Program-made: the position numbers and the translations under genes | The notes under the pieces: model-generated | Databases searched by the model: none | Seen by the model: the letters and a program-made list of their open reading frames with translations, nothing else | What the model was told of the DNA's origin: nothing | Origin: Acidimicrobium ferrooxidans DSM 10331 | GTDB taxonomy: Bacteria > Actinomycetota > Acidimicrobiia > Acidimicrobiales > Acidimicrobiaceae | Direction of reading: 5' to 3' | DNA: 64,000 nucleotides | NCBI RefSeq assembly: GCF_000023265.1 | Contig: NC_013124.1 | Span: 1,244,001 to 1,308,000 of the forward strand | Part shown: piece by piece, positions 27,018 through 35,613 of the stretch | Layout of the letters: each line of letters opens with the position of its first letter | Position numbering within the stretch: the first letter of the stretch is position 1

Positions 27018-27205
27018 CCGTACGCGGACCTGCCCACGTACGCCGCGAACGCTAGCAGCCGCGATGCCGATGCGGGATACGGAATGCAACGAATTCACGA
27101 ACCAGCAACGGCCCGATCGTGTCACCGTGTCCTCGCCGCCCAGCGAGCTATCGCGTCGACGCTGCGTGTTCCGCGCACCGCTGGATCGGGAGCAGGTGAC
27201 TCCAC

Positions 27206-27223
27206 CCCCGCCTGAAGGCGGGG
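27206..27223. repeat. Right-end hairpin of the IS element
   Basis: A 7-bp stem with a TGAA loop (TTCA on the tnpB strand), typical of the IS605-family right end and of the 3' part of omega RNAs. Confidence 0.7.
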
Positions 27224-27239
27224 ACTTCGGGTGCGCTGT

Positions 27240-28561
27240 TCACGCACCTGTGGCTCCTACCGCAGGAGGAACCTTGGCGGAAACGCCTGCCGCCGTGCGG
27301 CGGCGACTCGGGCCAGAAGCCCTGCCCGCGCTGTCCACCGTGCGCCCCACGGCAATACCACCACCAACGAGGGCGATGGCCCGATCAAGGATGTTCCGTG
27401 CGGCCACCGCGTCCGCATGTGCGGTATGACCACACTGCACGCATGCGAACGATCTCCCGCACCCTGGCCTGCTCGCTGGGTCTCGGACCCCGCATGCAGG
27501 ACAGGTCTGGCTCGTGCCTGCCGGTGGCACCGCCACGAGCAGGGAGCCGTACTTCGGGCACTTGTAGTCCAGTTGCCGACGCCGCTCGCCAGGAGCTATG
27601 TCCAAGATGGACCGGTTGAGTCCGGCTTTCTGACGGACTCTGGTGCCGGGAGCCTCGACCGTGCCCCTGGCCGAGCTCGTCATGTGCTTCACCCGCAAGT
27701 CCTCGATGGCGACGAGGCTGTGGTTCTTGGCCAAGTCGCTCGTGAGCTTGTGGGTGAAGTCCTGGCGTCTCCGGGCTTGGCGAGCCCGGAGACGTGCGAT
27801 CTCACGGATCGTCCGACGGAGTCGGTTCGAGTACCGGCCTCCGTTGTGACGCTTCGCGTAGGTGAGCTGGCGAGCCTTACGCCGTTCCAGGCCACGGAGC
27901 CGACGCTCTTCGCCTGGGGTGAGCGTCGGGGGCATGATCCTCGGGGCAGACTCGCCAGCGACGTAGGCGGCGCAGGCAATACCGAAGTCCACGCCCACCG
28001 TGGGTCCGTCGTTCACGGGCGCGCGGTGGGTCGTGGCGAGGACGGTGAAGTTCACCTGCCACACGCCACCGAGCAGCGGAACGTGGCCGAGGCAAGCTCA
28101 CCATCGAGTGAGCGCGAGCGTCGGAACCGGACCCACCCCAGCTTGGGGAGGCGCACTTCGGACCATTTTCGGTTGAGGTGGCGGATCTGGAGATCGGAGG
28201 CCGAGGGCCGGAAGCGGAGTTGGCCGCGCCTCTCGAAGGCTGGCTTACGGGCGCGTCCTTGCCACCAGTTCTGGTGTGCCCGATCCACGTCACGAAGTGC
28301 TTGTTGGAGAAGGTGTGCCGGTGGCTCGGCCACCCACTCGACGCACGAGCGCAGTTCAGCCAGCTCGTGACATTGTTCGCGGTACGTCACCTGCGCCCTC
28401 GCTCTTGACCACGCCAGTTGCCGATGCTCGATGGCGAGGTTGTGAATGGCACGGCGAGTATGTGCCCAGGTGGTCATTCTGGCTGCCTGGTGCGGGCTCG
28501 GGGAGAGCCGGTAGCTCCGACCGACGTACTCGCCCACGTCACCAACGCTCGTCAGCGTCAT
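27240..28561 (-). pseudogene. tnpB: tnpB (RNA-guided nuclease family), single-base frameshift
   Basis: The N-terminal half (28561 to 28052) starts with the OrfB helix-turn-helix region (YRLSPSPHQAARMTTWAHT). The C-terminal half (28064 to 27240) is in the -1 frame and holds the RuvC-like site: Asp in VGVDFGIA, Glu in VAIEDLRV, Asp in HADAVAARN, and the zinc ribbon CPACG...CVQCGH. Restoring one G near 28069-28070 rejoins the frames as CSGGVWQVNFTV, so a single-base deletion explains the break. All catalytic residues survive, pointing to a recent lesion. No slippery heptamer is visible. Confidence 0.8.
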
Positions 28562-28637
28562 ACCTGCAAGGAGGGGCTGTTCGAGGTAGTGCCCTACGTC
28601 GAGTAACAGCGCCGACCAGCATGAGAGCGCCGCTTAC

Positions 28638-28657
28638 CTCCCGCCTCGAGGCGGGAG
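28638..28657. repeat. Left-end 20-bp perfect palindrome of the IS element
   Basis: CTCCCGCCTCGAGGCGGGAG is fully self-complementary and lies upstream of tnpB, where the left-end hairpin of this family is expected. The remaining sequence up to the ruvB end shows no feature. Confidence 0.6.
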
Positions 28658-28790
28658 TCCGCGCGGCGCGTTGTGGTCGCCGTCACTGCCTCGGCGATGG
28701 ACTCGGTCCGAGGCGAGCGGTCGCTCGAGCGGCGAGCTGACGGTGGCGCGACCTCGCGGCCCTGGACCCCCGGGTGAGGGCACCGACGCG

Positions 28791-29846
28791 TCACTCGAGA
28801 CGGCCGCTGGATGCCTCGACGGGTGCATCGAGACCGAGGTGCACGTATGCCCGGGGCGTTGGCATTCGGCCCCTCGGCGTGCGCACGATGAGGCCACGCT
28901 GGATGAGGAACGGCTCGTAGACCTCCTCGAGCGTGCCCGCGTTCTCCCGCACCGCAACGGCGAGCGTCGAAAGTCCGACGGGACGCCCAGGGAACTGGAC
29001 GCACAGCACCCGCAAGATCTCGAGGTCCACGCGATCGAGGCCGAGGACGTCGACGCCGAAGAGGTCCAAGGCCTCGAGCGCGAGCTCACGGTCGATCGCA
29101 CCGTCGCCGCGCACCTCGGCGTAGTCCCGGACCCGACGCAGCAGCCGATTCGCAAGCCTCGGCGTGCCCCGCGATCGACGAGCGATCTCGAGCGCCGCGT
29201 CCGGCTCGATCGGCACCGAGAGGGTGCGCGCCGCACGTTCGACCACCGCAACGAGCTCGTCGTCACCGTAGTAGTCGAGCCGATAGTGGTAGCCAAAGCG
29301 ATCGCGCAGCGGCGCCGAGATGAGCCCGACGCGTGTCGTCGCGCCGACCAGCGTGAAGCGCGGCACGTCGAGTCGCACCGAGCGAGCACCCGGCCCCTTG
29401 CCGAGCACGAGATCGACCCGGAAATCCTCCATGGCGCCATAGAGCAGCTCCTCGACGGCCCGGGGGAGTCGGTGGATCTCGTCGATGAAGAGCACTTCAC
29501 CACCGTGGAGGTCGGCGAGCAACGAGGCGAGATCACCGATCCGCTGGAGCGCGGGGCCCGAGGTCACGCGCACACCGGTGCCGAGCTCGCGCGCGATGAT
29601 GAAGGCCAACGAGGTCTTGCCGAGCCCGGGAGGGCCGGCGAACAGCAGGTGATCGGGCGTCTCACCCCGACCACGTGCGGCCTCGAGCAGCACCTCCAAC
29701 TGTGCCTTGAGCTCCCGTTGGCCGATGAAGTCGGCGAGACGCTCCGGCCGAAGGCTCTGCTCGAGCGCCCGTTCGAGCGGATCGAGCGCGATGGCGTCCG
29801 ATCCGGCTGCGCGGCGTCCTCCGGCCCACTCGCGACGCGGACTCAT
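28791..29846 (-). CDS. ruvB: Holliday junction branch-migration ATPase RuvB
   Basis: The 351-residue AAA+ motor drives branch migration with RuvA. Walker A is GPPGLGKTS, Walker B LFIDEIHRL, sensor 1 lies in GATTR, and the C-terminal winged-helix DNA-binding domain includes PYVHLG-like YVHLGLDAP. The family core DFIGQRELKAQLEVLLEAA is present. The start overlaps the ruvA stop by 4 bases; it is the last gene of the yebC-peroxiredoxin-ruvC-ruvA-ruvB operon. Confidence 0.96.
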   Translation of the reverse strand: MSPRREWAGGRRAAGSDAIALDPLERALEQSLRPERLADFIGQRELKAQLEVLLEAARGRGETPDHLLFAGPPGLGKTSLAFIIARELGTGVRVTSGPALQRIGDLASLLADLHGGEVLFIDEIHRLPRAVEELLYGAMEDFRVDLVLGKGPGARSVRLDVPRFTLVGATTRVGLISAPLRDRFGYHYRLDYYGDDELVAVVERAARTLSVPIEPDAALEIARRSRGTPRLANRLLRRVRDYAEVRGDGAIDRELALEALDLFGVDVLGLDRVDLEILRVLCVQFPGRPVGLSTLAVAVRENAGTLEEVYEPFLIQRGLIVRTPRGRMPTPRAYVHLGLDAPVEASSGRLE

Positions 29847-30412
29847 CGAGCCAGCTCCTTGAGCGCCCAGCGCACCTGGGCCTCGAAGTCAAGGTCGCCG
29901 GGGCACCGCCGCACGACGGCGTCGATCTCGCCTGGCCGGAATCCGAGTTCGCCGAGCGCAGCCCGCAGCGCGGACACCTCCTGGCTCATGGGCACTCCCG
30001 TCACGGGCGCGAGGCGCTTCGCGGTCGGCGCAAGCTCGAGGACGACCCGCTTGGCCGTCTTCGGTCCGACGCCGGCGATCGCGGTGAGCCGCCCGAGGTC
30101 CTCCGTGGCGATGGCGGTCCAGAGCTCGTCACCCTCGATCCCGCCGAGGATGCCGAGTGCGAGCTGCGGGCCGACCCCACTCACCCCGATGAGCGCATCG
30201 AACGCCTCTCGCTCCGCCTGGCTCGCGAAGCCGTAGAGGGCAATGGCGTCCGCCCGCACGATCGTGCGTATCCAGAGCTCGCACTCATCATCGCGGCGGA
30301 GCAGCGTCGCCCACGGAGCAGTCACGTGCACTTCATAGCCGACGCCAGCGACATCGATCACGACCGGTGAGCGCCCGGCGCTCGCCACGCGGCCGTGGAG
30401 CCACCCGATCAT
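29843..30412 (-). CDS. ruvA: Holliday junction DNA-binding protein RuvA
   Basis: The 189-residue protein has the OB-fold N-terminal domain (MIGWLHGRV, VIDVAGVGYEVHV), two helix-hairpin-helix motifs (LIGVSGVGPQLALGIL and LTAIAGVGPKTAKRVVLEL) and the C-terminal RuvB-contact domain. It tetramerises on four-way junctions. ATG 30412 overlaps the ruvC stop by 4 bases (ATGA). Confidence 0.96.
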   Translation of the reverse strand: MIGWLHGRVASAGRSPVVIDVAGVGYEVHVTAPWATLLRRDDECELWIRTIVRADAIALYGFASQAEREAFDALIGVSGVGPQLALGILGGIEGDELWTAIATEDLGRLTAIAGVGPKTAKRVVLELAPTAKRLAPVTGVPMSQEVSALRAALGELGFRPGEIDAVVRRCPGDLDFEAQVRWALKELAR

Positions 30413-30903
30413 CGCTCCCACCGCCGCTGCGCGAGCCGCGTATAGGCGATCGCCATGGCGTCGGCGACATCGGGCGGCTGCGGCGGCTCGTCGAGACCGA
30501 GGAGCCGCACGACGGTCCGCTGAACCTGCTCCTTGGCCGCCGACCCGCCGCTGGTCGCCGCGTTCTTGACCGTGTTCGGGGAGATGTCGTAGGCCACCAC
30601 CCCACGCCGCCAGAGCGCGAGACGAACGACCCCGACGACCTCGGACACCGGGAGCGCCGAGGAGACGTTGCGCGTGAAGGCAAGACGCTCGATCGCCGCC
30701 TCCGTCGGATCGAAATCGTCGAGCACGCTCTCGAACCCCTCGGCGATCTCGTGCAACCGACTGGCACGGCATGCCCGTGCCGCCGTCGTCACGAGACCCG
30801 CGCCCACGAGACGTAGGGTATCTCCGGTCGCCTCGATCACCGCATACCCCAGGCGTGCGAGACCCGGATCGACGCCGAGGATGCGTAGCCTCGCCTCAGG
30901 CAC
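30409..30903 (-). CDS. ruvC: Holliday junction resolvase RuvC
   Basis: The 164-residue nuclease resolves junctions. The acidic catalytic residues are visible: Asp in RILGVDPGLARLGYAV, Glu in AAIERLAFTRN and two Asp in DVADAMAIAYTRL. The GTG at 30903 overlaps the upstream peroxiredoxin stop by 8 bases; it is preferred because the longer frame adds residues foreign to the family. Confidence 0.95.
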   Translation of the reverse strand: MPEARLRILGVDPGLARLGYAVIEATGDTLRLVGAGLVTTAARACRASRLHEIAEGFESVLDDFDPTEAAIERLAFTRNVSSALPVSEVVGVVRLALWRRGVVAYDISPNTVKNAATSGGSAAKEQVQRTVVRLLGLDEPPQPPDVADAMAIAYTRLAQRRWER

Positions 30904-31357
30904 CGACGGCCTCGCGAACCGCCTCGAGCAGCTCATCGGAGGGACGGAACGTGAGTCCAGCCCGCGCGATGTGCAGGTAGATCACCCGCTGGTCGCGATC
31001 GAGCACGAAGACGCTCCGCCGATAGAAGCCGAGCGGACCGAGCACGCCATAGGACCGGGCCACCTCACGATCGGTGTCGGCGAGCAGCGGAAAGGCGATC
31101 CCACGTCGCTGGACGAAGCTCTCGTGTGAATCGAGACCTTGCGGCGAGATCCCCCACATCACGGCACCGAGCGCGCGAAAGTCATCGATGGAGGCTGAGT
31201 AGGCGCGCAGCTGGGCCGAGCACACCGGCGAGAAGTCCTCGGGGTAGAACGCGAGCACGACCGGCGTCCCGCGTTGCGCTCGCAGGTCGTAGCGCTGTCC
31301 ACCGGTGCCGGGGAGCACGAACGGCGGCGCTTCGTCCCCGAGCCTCACCTGGCTCAC
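30896..31357 (-). CDS. Peroxiredoxin (AhpC/TSA family, AhpE/Bcp-like)
   Basis: The 153-residue thioredoxin-fold peroxidase has its peroxidatic Cys in FYPEDFSPVCSAQLRAY (P-x3-T/S-x2-C type), with no second Cys nearby, suggesting a 1-Cys enzyme. It reduces peroxides using a cellular thiol. It is an unusual member inside a recombination operon: the GTG start overlaps the yebC stop by 4 bases and its stop overlaps ruvC, so it is co-translated with both. Confidence 0.88.
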   Translation of the reverse strand: MSQVRLGDEAPPFVLPGTGGQRYDLRAQRGTPVVLAFYPEDFSPVCSAQLRAYSASIDDFRALGAVMWGISPQGLDSHESFVQRRGIAFPLLADTDREVARSYGVLGPLGFYRRSVFVLDRDQRVIYLHIARAGLTFRPSDELLEAVREAVGA

Positions 31358-32106
31358 TCGGCCACGAACTCCTCGAGGAGCGACTCGGGCATGTCGAAGT
31401 TCGCCGTGACTTCTTGGACGTCGTCGAGGTCCTCGAGCGCCTCGACGAGCCTGAGGACCCGACGGGCCTCCTGGGGGTCCTCGACCGGGACGGTGGTCTG
31501 CGGGACCAACTCCACCTCGGCGCTCTCCACCGCGAACCCAGCGGCTTCGAGCGCATCACGGACGGCACCGAGATCCGACGCCGCGACGGTCACGAGCCAC
31601 GCATCGCCGTCGTCGGTGAGGTCTTCTGCCCCCGCGGCGAGTGCCGCTTGGAACAACTCGTCCTCGTCAGCGTCGCGCGAGAGACGAATCTGTCCGAGAC
31701 GCTGGAACTGCCACGACACGGCACCGGGCTCTGCGAGCGAGCCGCCGTTGCGCGAGAAGGCTGCCCGGACGTCGGCACCGGTTCGGTTGCGGTTGTCCGT
31801 CAGGCACGACACGATGATCGCCACACCACCTGGGGCGTAACCCTCATAGTTGACCTGCTCGTAGCGAGCACCTTCAAGCTCACCAGTGCCGCGCTTGATG
31901 GCGCGCTCGATCGTCGCCTGGGGTACCGAGGCGTCTCGCGCCTTCTGCACCATGGTACGCAGCGTCGCGTTCGCCGAGGTGTCGCCTCCTCCTTCACGGG
32001 CAGCCACCTCGATCTGGCGAATTAGCTTGGCGAACAGCTTGCCGCGCGCCTTGTCGACGGCGCCCTTCTTGTGCTTGATCGTCGCCCACTTGGAGTGGCC
32101 GGACAT
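31354..32106 (-). CDS. yebC: YebC/PmpR-family protein
   Basis: The 250-residue protein begins MSGHSKWATIKHKKGAVDKA, the family signature, with GGDTSANATLR and NYEGYAPGGVAIIV blocks. Family members were annotated as transcription regulators and more recently linked to relief of ribosome stalling (established for relatives). It heads the ruvCAB operon, as in many bacteria. ATG follows AAGGAGG. Confidence 0.94.
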   Translation of the reverse strand: MSGHSKWATIKHKKGAVDKARGKLFAKLIRQIEVAAREGGGDTSANATLRTMVQKARDASVPQATIERAIKRGTGELEGARYEQVNYEGYAPGGVAIIVSCLTDNRNRTGADVRAAFSRNGGSLAEPGAVSWQFQRLGQIRLSRDADEDELFQAALAAGAEDLTDDGDAWLVTVAASDLGAVRDALEAAGFAVESAEVELVPQTTVPVEDPQEARRVLRLVEALEDLDDVQEVTANFDMPESLLEEFVAE

Positions 32107-32152
32107 GGTCCTCCTTGCTACCCATACGTGCCCGTCACCGGGCAAGCAGAGC

Positions 32153-32791
32153 TTACTCGTGCCGCACGAGGTGTCTTGAGATGTCCTCGCGGCGTGCGCC
32201 ACCCCGCGCGAAGGCGAGGACATGGAGCCGTGCATCACCGAGCAACTCAGGGTGGAACGAGGTCGCCACGACGTTCCCCTGTCGCACGACGACCGGCACG
32301 GTTCGCTCGGATCCATCGGCGAACTGGTAGGCCACCTGGGCGACCACGTCCACCGAGGATCCCACACGCGTCACGACGGGCGCACGAATGAACACGGCCC
32401 GCATCGGGCCGCCGTCGACACCCACGACGGTGAGATCCGCCTCGAAGGAGCGCACCTGGCGCCCGAACCCGTTCCGTCGCACGTCAACGTCGAGCACCCC
32501 GAACGACCATTGGTCGGGGCGCCCTCCCTCGATGCCACGAGCAAGCAAGATGAGTCCCGCGCAGGTGCCCAGCGCTGGCATGCCCTCGGCGAGCGCCGCC
32601 GCCAACGGCTCACGCAACGCGGCCGCCTCGATCAGCAAGGCCTGCGTCGTCGACTCGCCCCCGGGCAACACGATCCCGTCGACAGCGGCGAGGTCGGCGA
32701 GACCCTTGACGGGGCGAGCTGCGAGGCCCGCAGCGGCGAGAGCTGCGAGGTGCGCGTCTGCGTCGCCTTGGAGCGCGAGCACCCCGATCAT
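32153..32791 (-). CDS. pdxT: Pyridoxal 5'-phosphate synthase glutaminase subunit PdxT
   Basis: The 212-residue class I glutamine amidotransferase supplies ammonia to PdxS. GVLALQGDADAH opens the protein, the oxyanion/binding motif is PGGESTT, the nucleophile Cys is in GTCAGLILLA, and the His/Glu of the triad are in SFHPEL. It lies 4 bases after pdxS, and the two subunits form the DXP-independent vitamin B6 pathway. Confidence 0.94.
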   Translation of the reverse strand: MIGVLALQGDADAHLAALAAAGLAARPVKGLADLAAVDGIVLPGGESTTQALLIEAAALREPLAAALAEGMPALGTCAGLILLARGIEGGRPDQWSFGVLDVDVRRNGFGRQVRSFEADLTVVGVDGGPMRAVFIRAPVVTRVGSSVDVVAQVAYQFADGSERTVPVVVRQGNVVATSFHPELLGDARLHVLAFARGGARREDISRHLVRHE

Positions 32792-32795
32792 CGGC

Positions 32796-33683
32796 TCACC
32801 AACCGCGCTCGGCGAGTCGCTCGTCGATCTGATCGAGACCGAGGCCGACCATCGGCTCACCGAGGTTGCGCGACACCGCGAGCACCACGTCGGGCTCGTT
32901 GTAGTGCGTGGTCGCCTCCACGATGGCACGTGCCCGCTTGGCGGGATCACCGCTCTTGAAGATGCCCGAGCCCACGAAGTTCGCCTCGGCGCCGAGCTGC
33001 ATCGTGAGCGCCGCGTCGGCTGGGGTCGCAATACCTCCCGCGCAGAACAGCGGCACAGGGAGCTTGCCTCCGAGCGCATGGACCTCAGCGACGAGTTCGT
33101 AGGGAGCGCCGAGTCGCTTGGCCCATCCAAAGAGCTCCTCCGGGCGCGCCTGGGCGATGGCTCGCAGGTCCCGCGTGATGGAGCGCAGGTGTCGGACCGC
33201 CTCCACGACGTTGCCGGTACCCGCCTCACCCTTCGACCGGATCATCGCCGCACCCTCAGCGATACGACGCAGCGCCTCCCCGAGGTTGGTCGCGCCACAG
33301 ACGAACGGGACCTCGAAGGCCCACTTGTCGACGTGGAACTCCTCATCGGCTGGCGTGAGCACCTCACTCTCGTCGATGTAGTCGACCTCGAGAGCCTCGA
33401 GCAGCTGAGCCTCGGCAAAGTGCCCGATGCGAACCTTGGCCATCACCGGGATAGTCACGGCGTCCTTGATCTGCTCGATCAGGGCGGGGTCGCTCATGCG
33501 TGCGACGCCGCCATCACGACGGATATCCGCAGGAACGCGCTCGAGCGCCATGACCGCGACCGCACCCGCATCCTCGGCGATCTTCGCCTGCTCCGCGTTG
33601 ACCACGTCCATGATGACGCCGCCCTTGAGCATCTCGGCGAGTCCCCGCTTGACTCGTGCCGTGCCGACTTCGTACTGGGTCAT
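32796..33683 (-). CDS. pdxS: Pyridoxal 5'-phosphate synthase lyase subunit PdxS
   Basis: The 295-residue (beta/alpha)8 enzyme condenses ribose 5-phosphate, glyceraldehyde 3-phosphate and ammonia to PLP. Catalytic lysines lie in [10 protein letters not shown] and [10 protein letters not shown], and the phosphate-binding region is [19 protein letters not shown]. Length and sequence are standard. A TAGACT box at 33723-33728 on the minus strand and GGGAGGAG before the ATG indicate its own promoter. Confidence 0.96.
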   Translation of the reverse strand: MTQYEVGTARVKRGLAEMLKGGVIMDVVNAEQAKIAEDAGAVAVMALERVPADIRRDGGVARMSDPALIEQIKDAVTIPVMAKVRIGHFAEAQLLEALEVDYIDESEVLTPADEEFHVDKWAFEVPFVCGATNLGEALRRIAEGAAMIRSKGEAGTGNVVEAVRHLRSITRDLRAIAQARPEELFGWAKRLGAPYELVAEVHALGGKLPVPLFCAGGIATPADAALTMQLGAEANFVGSGIFKSGDPAKRARAIVEATTHYNEPDVVLAVSRNLGEPMVGLGLDQIDERLAERGW

Positions 33684-33722
33684 GGCTCCTCCCTTCGAAC
33701 CTGGCCGCTCCTTGTGTACCAG

Positions 33723-33728
33723 AGTCTA
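33723..33728 (-). promoter_or_regulatory. TAGACT -10-like box of pdxST
   Basis: Minus-strand TAGACT about 40 bases before the pdxS start, close to the recurrent TAGGCT hexamer. The leader between contains the ribosome-binding site. Confidence 0.35.
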
Positions 33729-33753
33729 GGAGGGCCGTGTACCACACACTCGC

Positions 33754-34539
33754 TCAGACGTCGATCGGTCGACGTCGGGTCGCCCACGGCTCGTCCTCGA
33801 TGGCGTCTGCGCGCGCCAGGAGTTCGTCAGCGTTCATCCCCGTCGCCGCCCATGCCCACCACACGAGCCCGGCCGTCTCGCCCGTCGGCTCCTCCGCGAG
33901 GCGGCGCAAGAGCCGTGCGACGACCGGAGGGTACCGAGTAACTGCACACGCGACCAGGTCGAGCTCCCACGCGAGCGCGCTCATCCACGGGCGGCGCCGA
34001 CCGCCACCGAGGATCCGATCGATCCCCATCGCGAGCGACAACGGCCCGAGCAATCCAAGCCTCCACGCGGCGAGCGTGCGGACCACTAGCGCCTCGAGTT
34101 CGAACGACGACGCGAGCCGTACCGCCCCGGCGGTCAGCACGACGAGCGGCTCCCCGCGACGGCCACGGACCAAGGCTGCGTTCACGGCGTCGCCCTCGAT
34201 CACCGCAACCTCGGTGGCTCCGAGCCCGAGCAGCGGCTCGACCCCCTCGACGATCGAGGCGAGCCGCGCCTCGTCGGATCGGCTGAGCGCGGCTCGCCTC
34301 CCTCGGGGCTTCCGGGGCACCATGGCGACGACCAACACCACAGCGGCCACGATGATGACGGCCACCACCCCACCGAGGGCAGCGGCCATGGCGGTGAGCC
34401 CTAGGAGCGCTCCCACGACGCCCACCACGACACCGGCACCGATCGCAACCGCGGCAAGACGCGCGAGAGCCCCCGTGAGCACCACTCGACGCCGCAACGG
34501 CCGCCGCACACCCCACAGCTCGATACCACCCGTGTTCAC
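33754..34539 (-). CDS. Membrane protein with degenerate M48 peptidase-like domain
   Basis: The 261-residue protein has two to three hydrophobic helices in residues 20-75, then a soluble region. The stretch NAALVRGRRGEPLVVLTAGAV and SSFELEALVVRTLAAWRLG align by eye with the HtpX/M48 pattern, in which the sequence after 'DELEAVLAHE' should be the zinc motif HExxH. Here it reads RTLAA, so all catalytic residues are missing. A non-enzymatic membrane role is inferred. The GTG start overlaps pimA by 4 bases, tying it to PIM synthesis. The family assignment is tentative. Confidence 0.5.
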   Translation of the reverse strand: MNTGGIELWGVRRPLRRRVVLTGALARLAAVAIGAGVVVGVVGALLGLTAMAAALGGVVAVIIVAAVVLVVAMVPRKPRGRRAALSRSDEARLASIVEGVEPLLGLGATEVAVIEGDAVNAALVRGRRGEPLVVLTAGAVRLASSFELEALVVRTLAAWRLGLLGPLSLAMGIDRILGGGRRRPWMSALAWELDLVACAVTRYPPVVARLLRRLAEEPTGETAGLVWWAWAATGMNADELLARADAIEDEPWATRRRPIDV

Positions 34540-35603
34540 GTCACCGACCCCTCTCGACTGACCCGCTCGACGAGCTCGAGGTAGCGACGAGCAATCGAGC
34601 CGATGTCATGGGCGTGTGCGCGCTCGTAGCCTCGTGCGACGAGCACACGCCGACGATCGCGATCTCCCACTATCGAGCGTATTGCGCCGGCGAGCGCCGA
34701 TGGATCGTTTGGCTCGACGAGCACCCCTGCATCGGCGACGACCGGCCGGTAGCCCTCGATTGCACTCGCGACCACCACCGCTCCCCGCGCCATCGCCTCG
34801 AGGAGCACCACACCGAACGACTCGCCGCCAAGCGACGGCGCGACGAGGACCTCGGCCTCCCGGTAGGCACGATCGAGCGTCGCGTCGTCGACGCGGCCCC
34901 GCCACGTCAACCACCCCGGCCAGCGCTCGGCAGCTCGACGGACGAGCGGGGCGAGCGGGCCGTCGCCAACGATCACGACCGACGACACCGAGTCCACCAG
35001 CATCGGCAGGGCCGCGAGCAAGACCCGAATCCCCTTGCGCTCCTCGAGGCGCCCGACGAACGCGACGGAGCCGGGCCTGCGTGCCTGATCATCCGGCACC
35101 GCTTCGGGCACGCTGAGCCCGTTCGGGATGATCTCGATCGGGCCGGGGGCCCATGCGCGAGCAACCATCGCTGCCGATGGCGAGACCGCCGTCGCGACGC
35201 GTATTCCCCGCGCCCCCACGCGACCAACACCTGCGAGCAGAGCCCTGCCAACCCCACGCGGCATCCCTGCGCGGTGCCCGGTCGCGATGACAGGGATGCT
35301 CGCCCGACGGGCGAGGGCGATGGTCATCGGTCCGACCAGGGGCACGAGCGGCTCGTGGAGGTGCACGACCGTCGCGCCTCGCATCGCTCGCGACAGCGAC
35401 CGGACCATGCGCAGATCCCAGCCGATCGGGGCACGGGACCCGTTGGCAGGGACCCGAACCGACCGGCCGAGACCGCCCTGCCCAGGTCCGACCAGATCCA
35501 CCGACACCCCCAGCTGCGAGAGGGCGCGCGTGAGCGCCGCGGCTTGGCGCTGCACGCCTCCGGGAACGTCGAGGTCGTAGGGGCACACCTCGAGGACTCT
35601 CAC
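34536..35603 (-). CDS. pimA: Phosphatidyl-myo-inositol mannosyltransferase PimA-like (GT4)
   Basis: The 355-residue GT-B enzyme opens with CPYDLDVPGGVQRQ, the PimA signature (GGVQ loop), and contains the EX7E motif in ESFGVVLLEAMARG and FVGRLEERKGI for the GDP-sugar. It would add the first mannose to phosphatidylinositol on the cytoplasmic face of the membrane. The upstream acyltransferase and PI-synthase genes complete a PIM operon, which strongly supports the assignment. Confidence 0.88.
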   Translation of the reverse strand: MRVLEVCPYDLDVPGGVQRQAAALTRALSQLGVSVDLVGPGQGGLGRSVRVPANGSRAPIGWDLRMVRSLSRAMRGATVVHLHEPLVPLVGPMTIALARRASIPVIATGHRAGMPRGVGRALLAGVGRVGARGIRVATAVSPSAAMVARAWAPGPIEIIPNGLSVPEAVPDDQARRPGSVAFVGRLEERKGIRVLLAALPMLVDSVSSVVIVGDGPLAPLVRRAAERWPGWLTWRGRVDDATLDRAYREAEVLVAPSLGGESFGVVLLEAMARGAVVVASAIEGYRPVVADAGVLVEPNDPSALAGAIRSIVGDRDRRRVLVARGYERAHAHDIGSIARRYLELVERVSREGSVT

Positions 35604-35613
35604 GAGGTCCGCC

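Larger units (their letters stand above)
27195..28665 (-). mobile_element. IS200/IS605-family element of IS1341 type (tnpB only)
   Basis: The region contains a tnpB gene without tnpA and is bounded by terminal hairpins: CCCCGCC-TGAA-GGCGGGG at 27206-27223 (right end, after tnpB) and a 20-bp palindrome at 28638-28657 (left end). Such subterminal hairpins replace inverted repeats in this family. The exact boundaries are estimated to within about 10 bases. It sits between the permease promoter and the ruvB end and disrupts no recognisable gene. The guide-type omega RNA known for TnpB elements would lie around the right end (about 27195-27320). Confidence 0.75.

Noticed and set aside
27827-27842. 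Apparent tRNA T-loop sequence (GGTTCGAGTACC)
   Set aside because: It lies inside tnpB with no acceptor or anticodon arms around it.
28052-28080. Programmed frameshift in tnpB
   Set aside because: No slippery heptamer or downstream structure is evident, and one missing G in a short G run explains it more simply.
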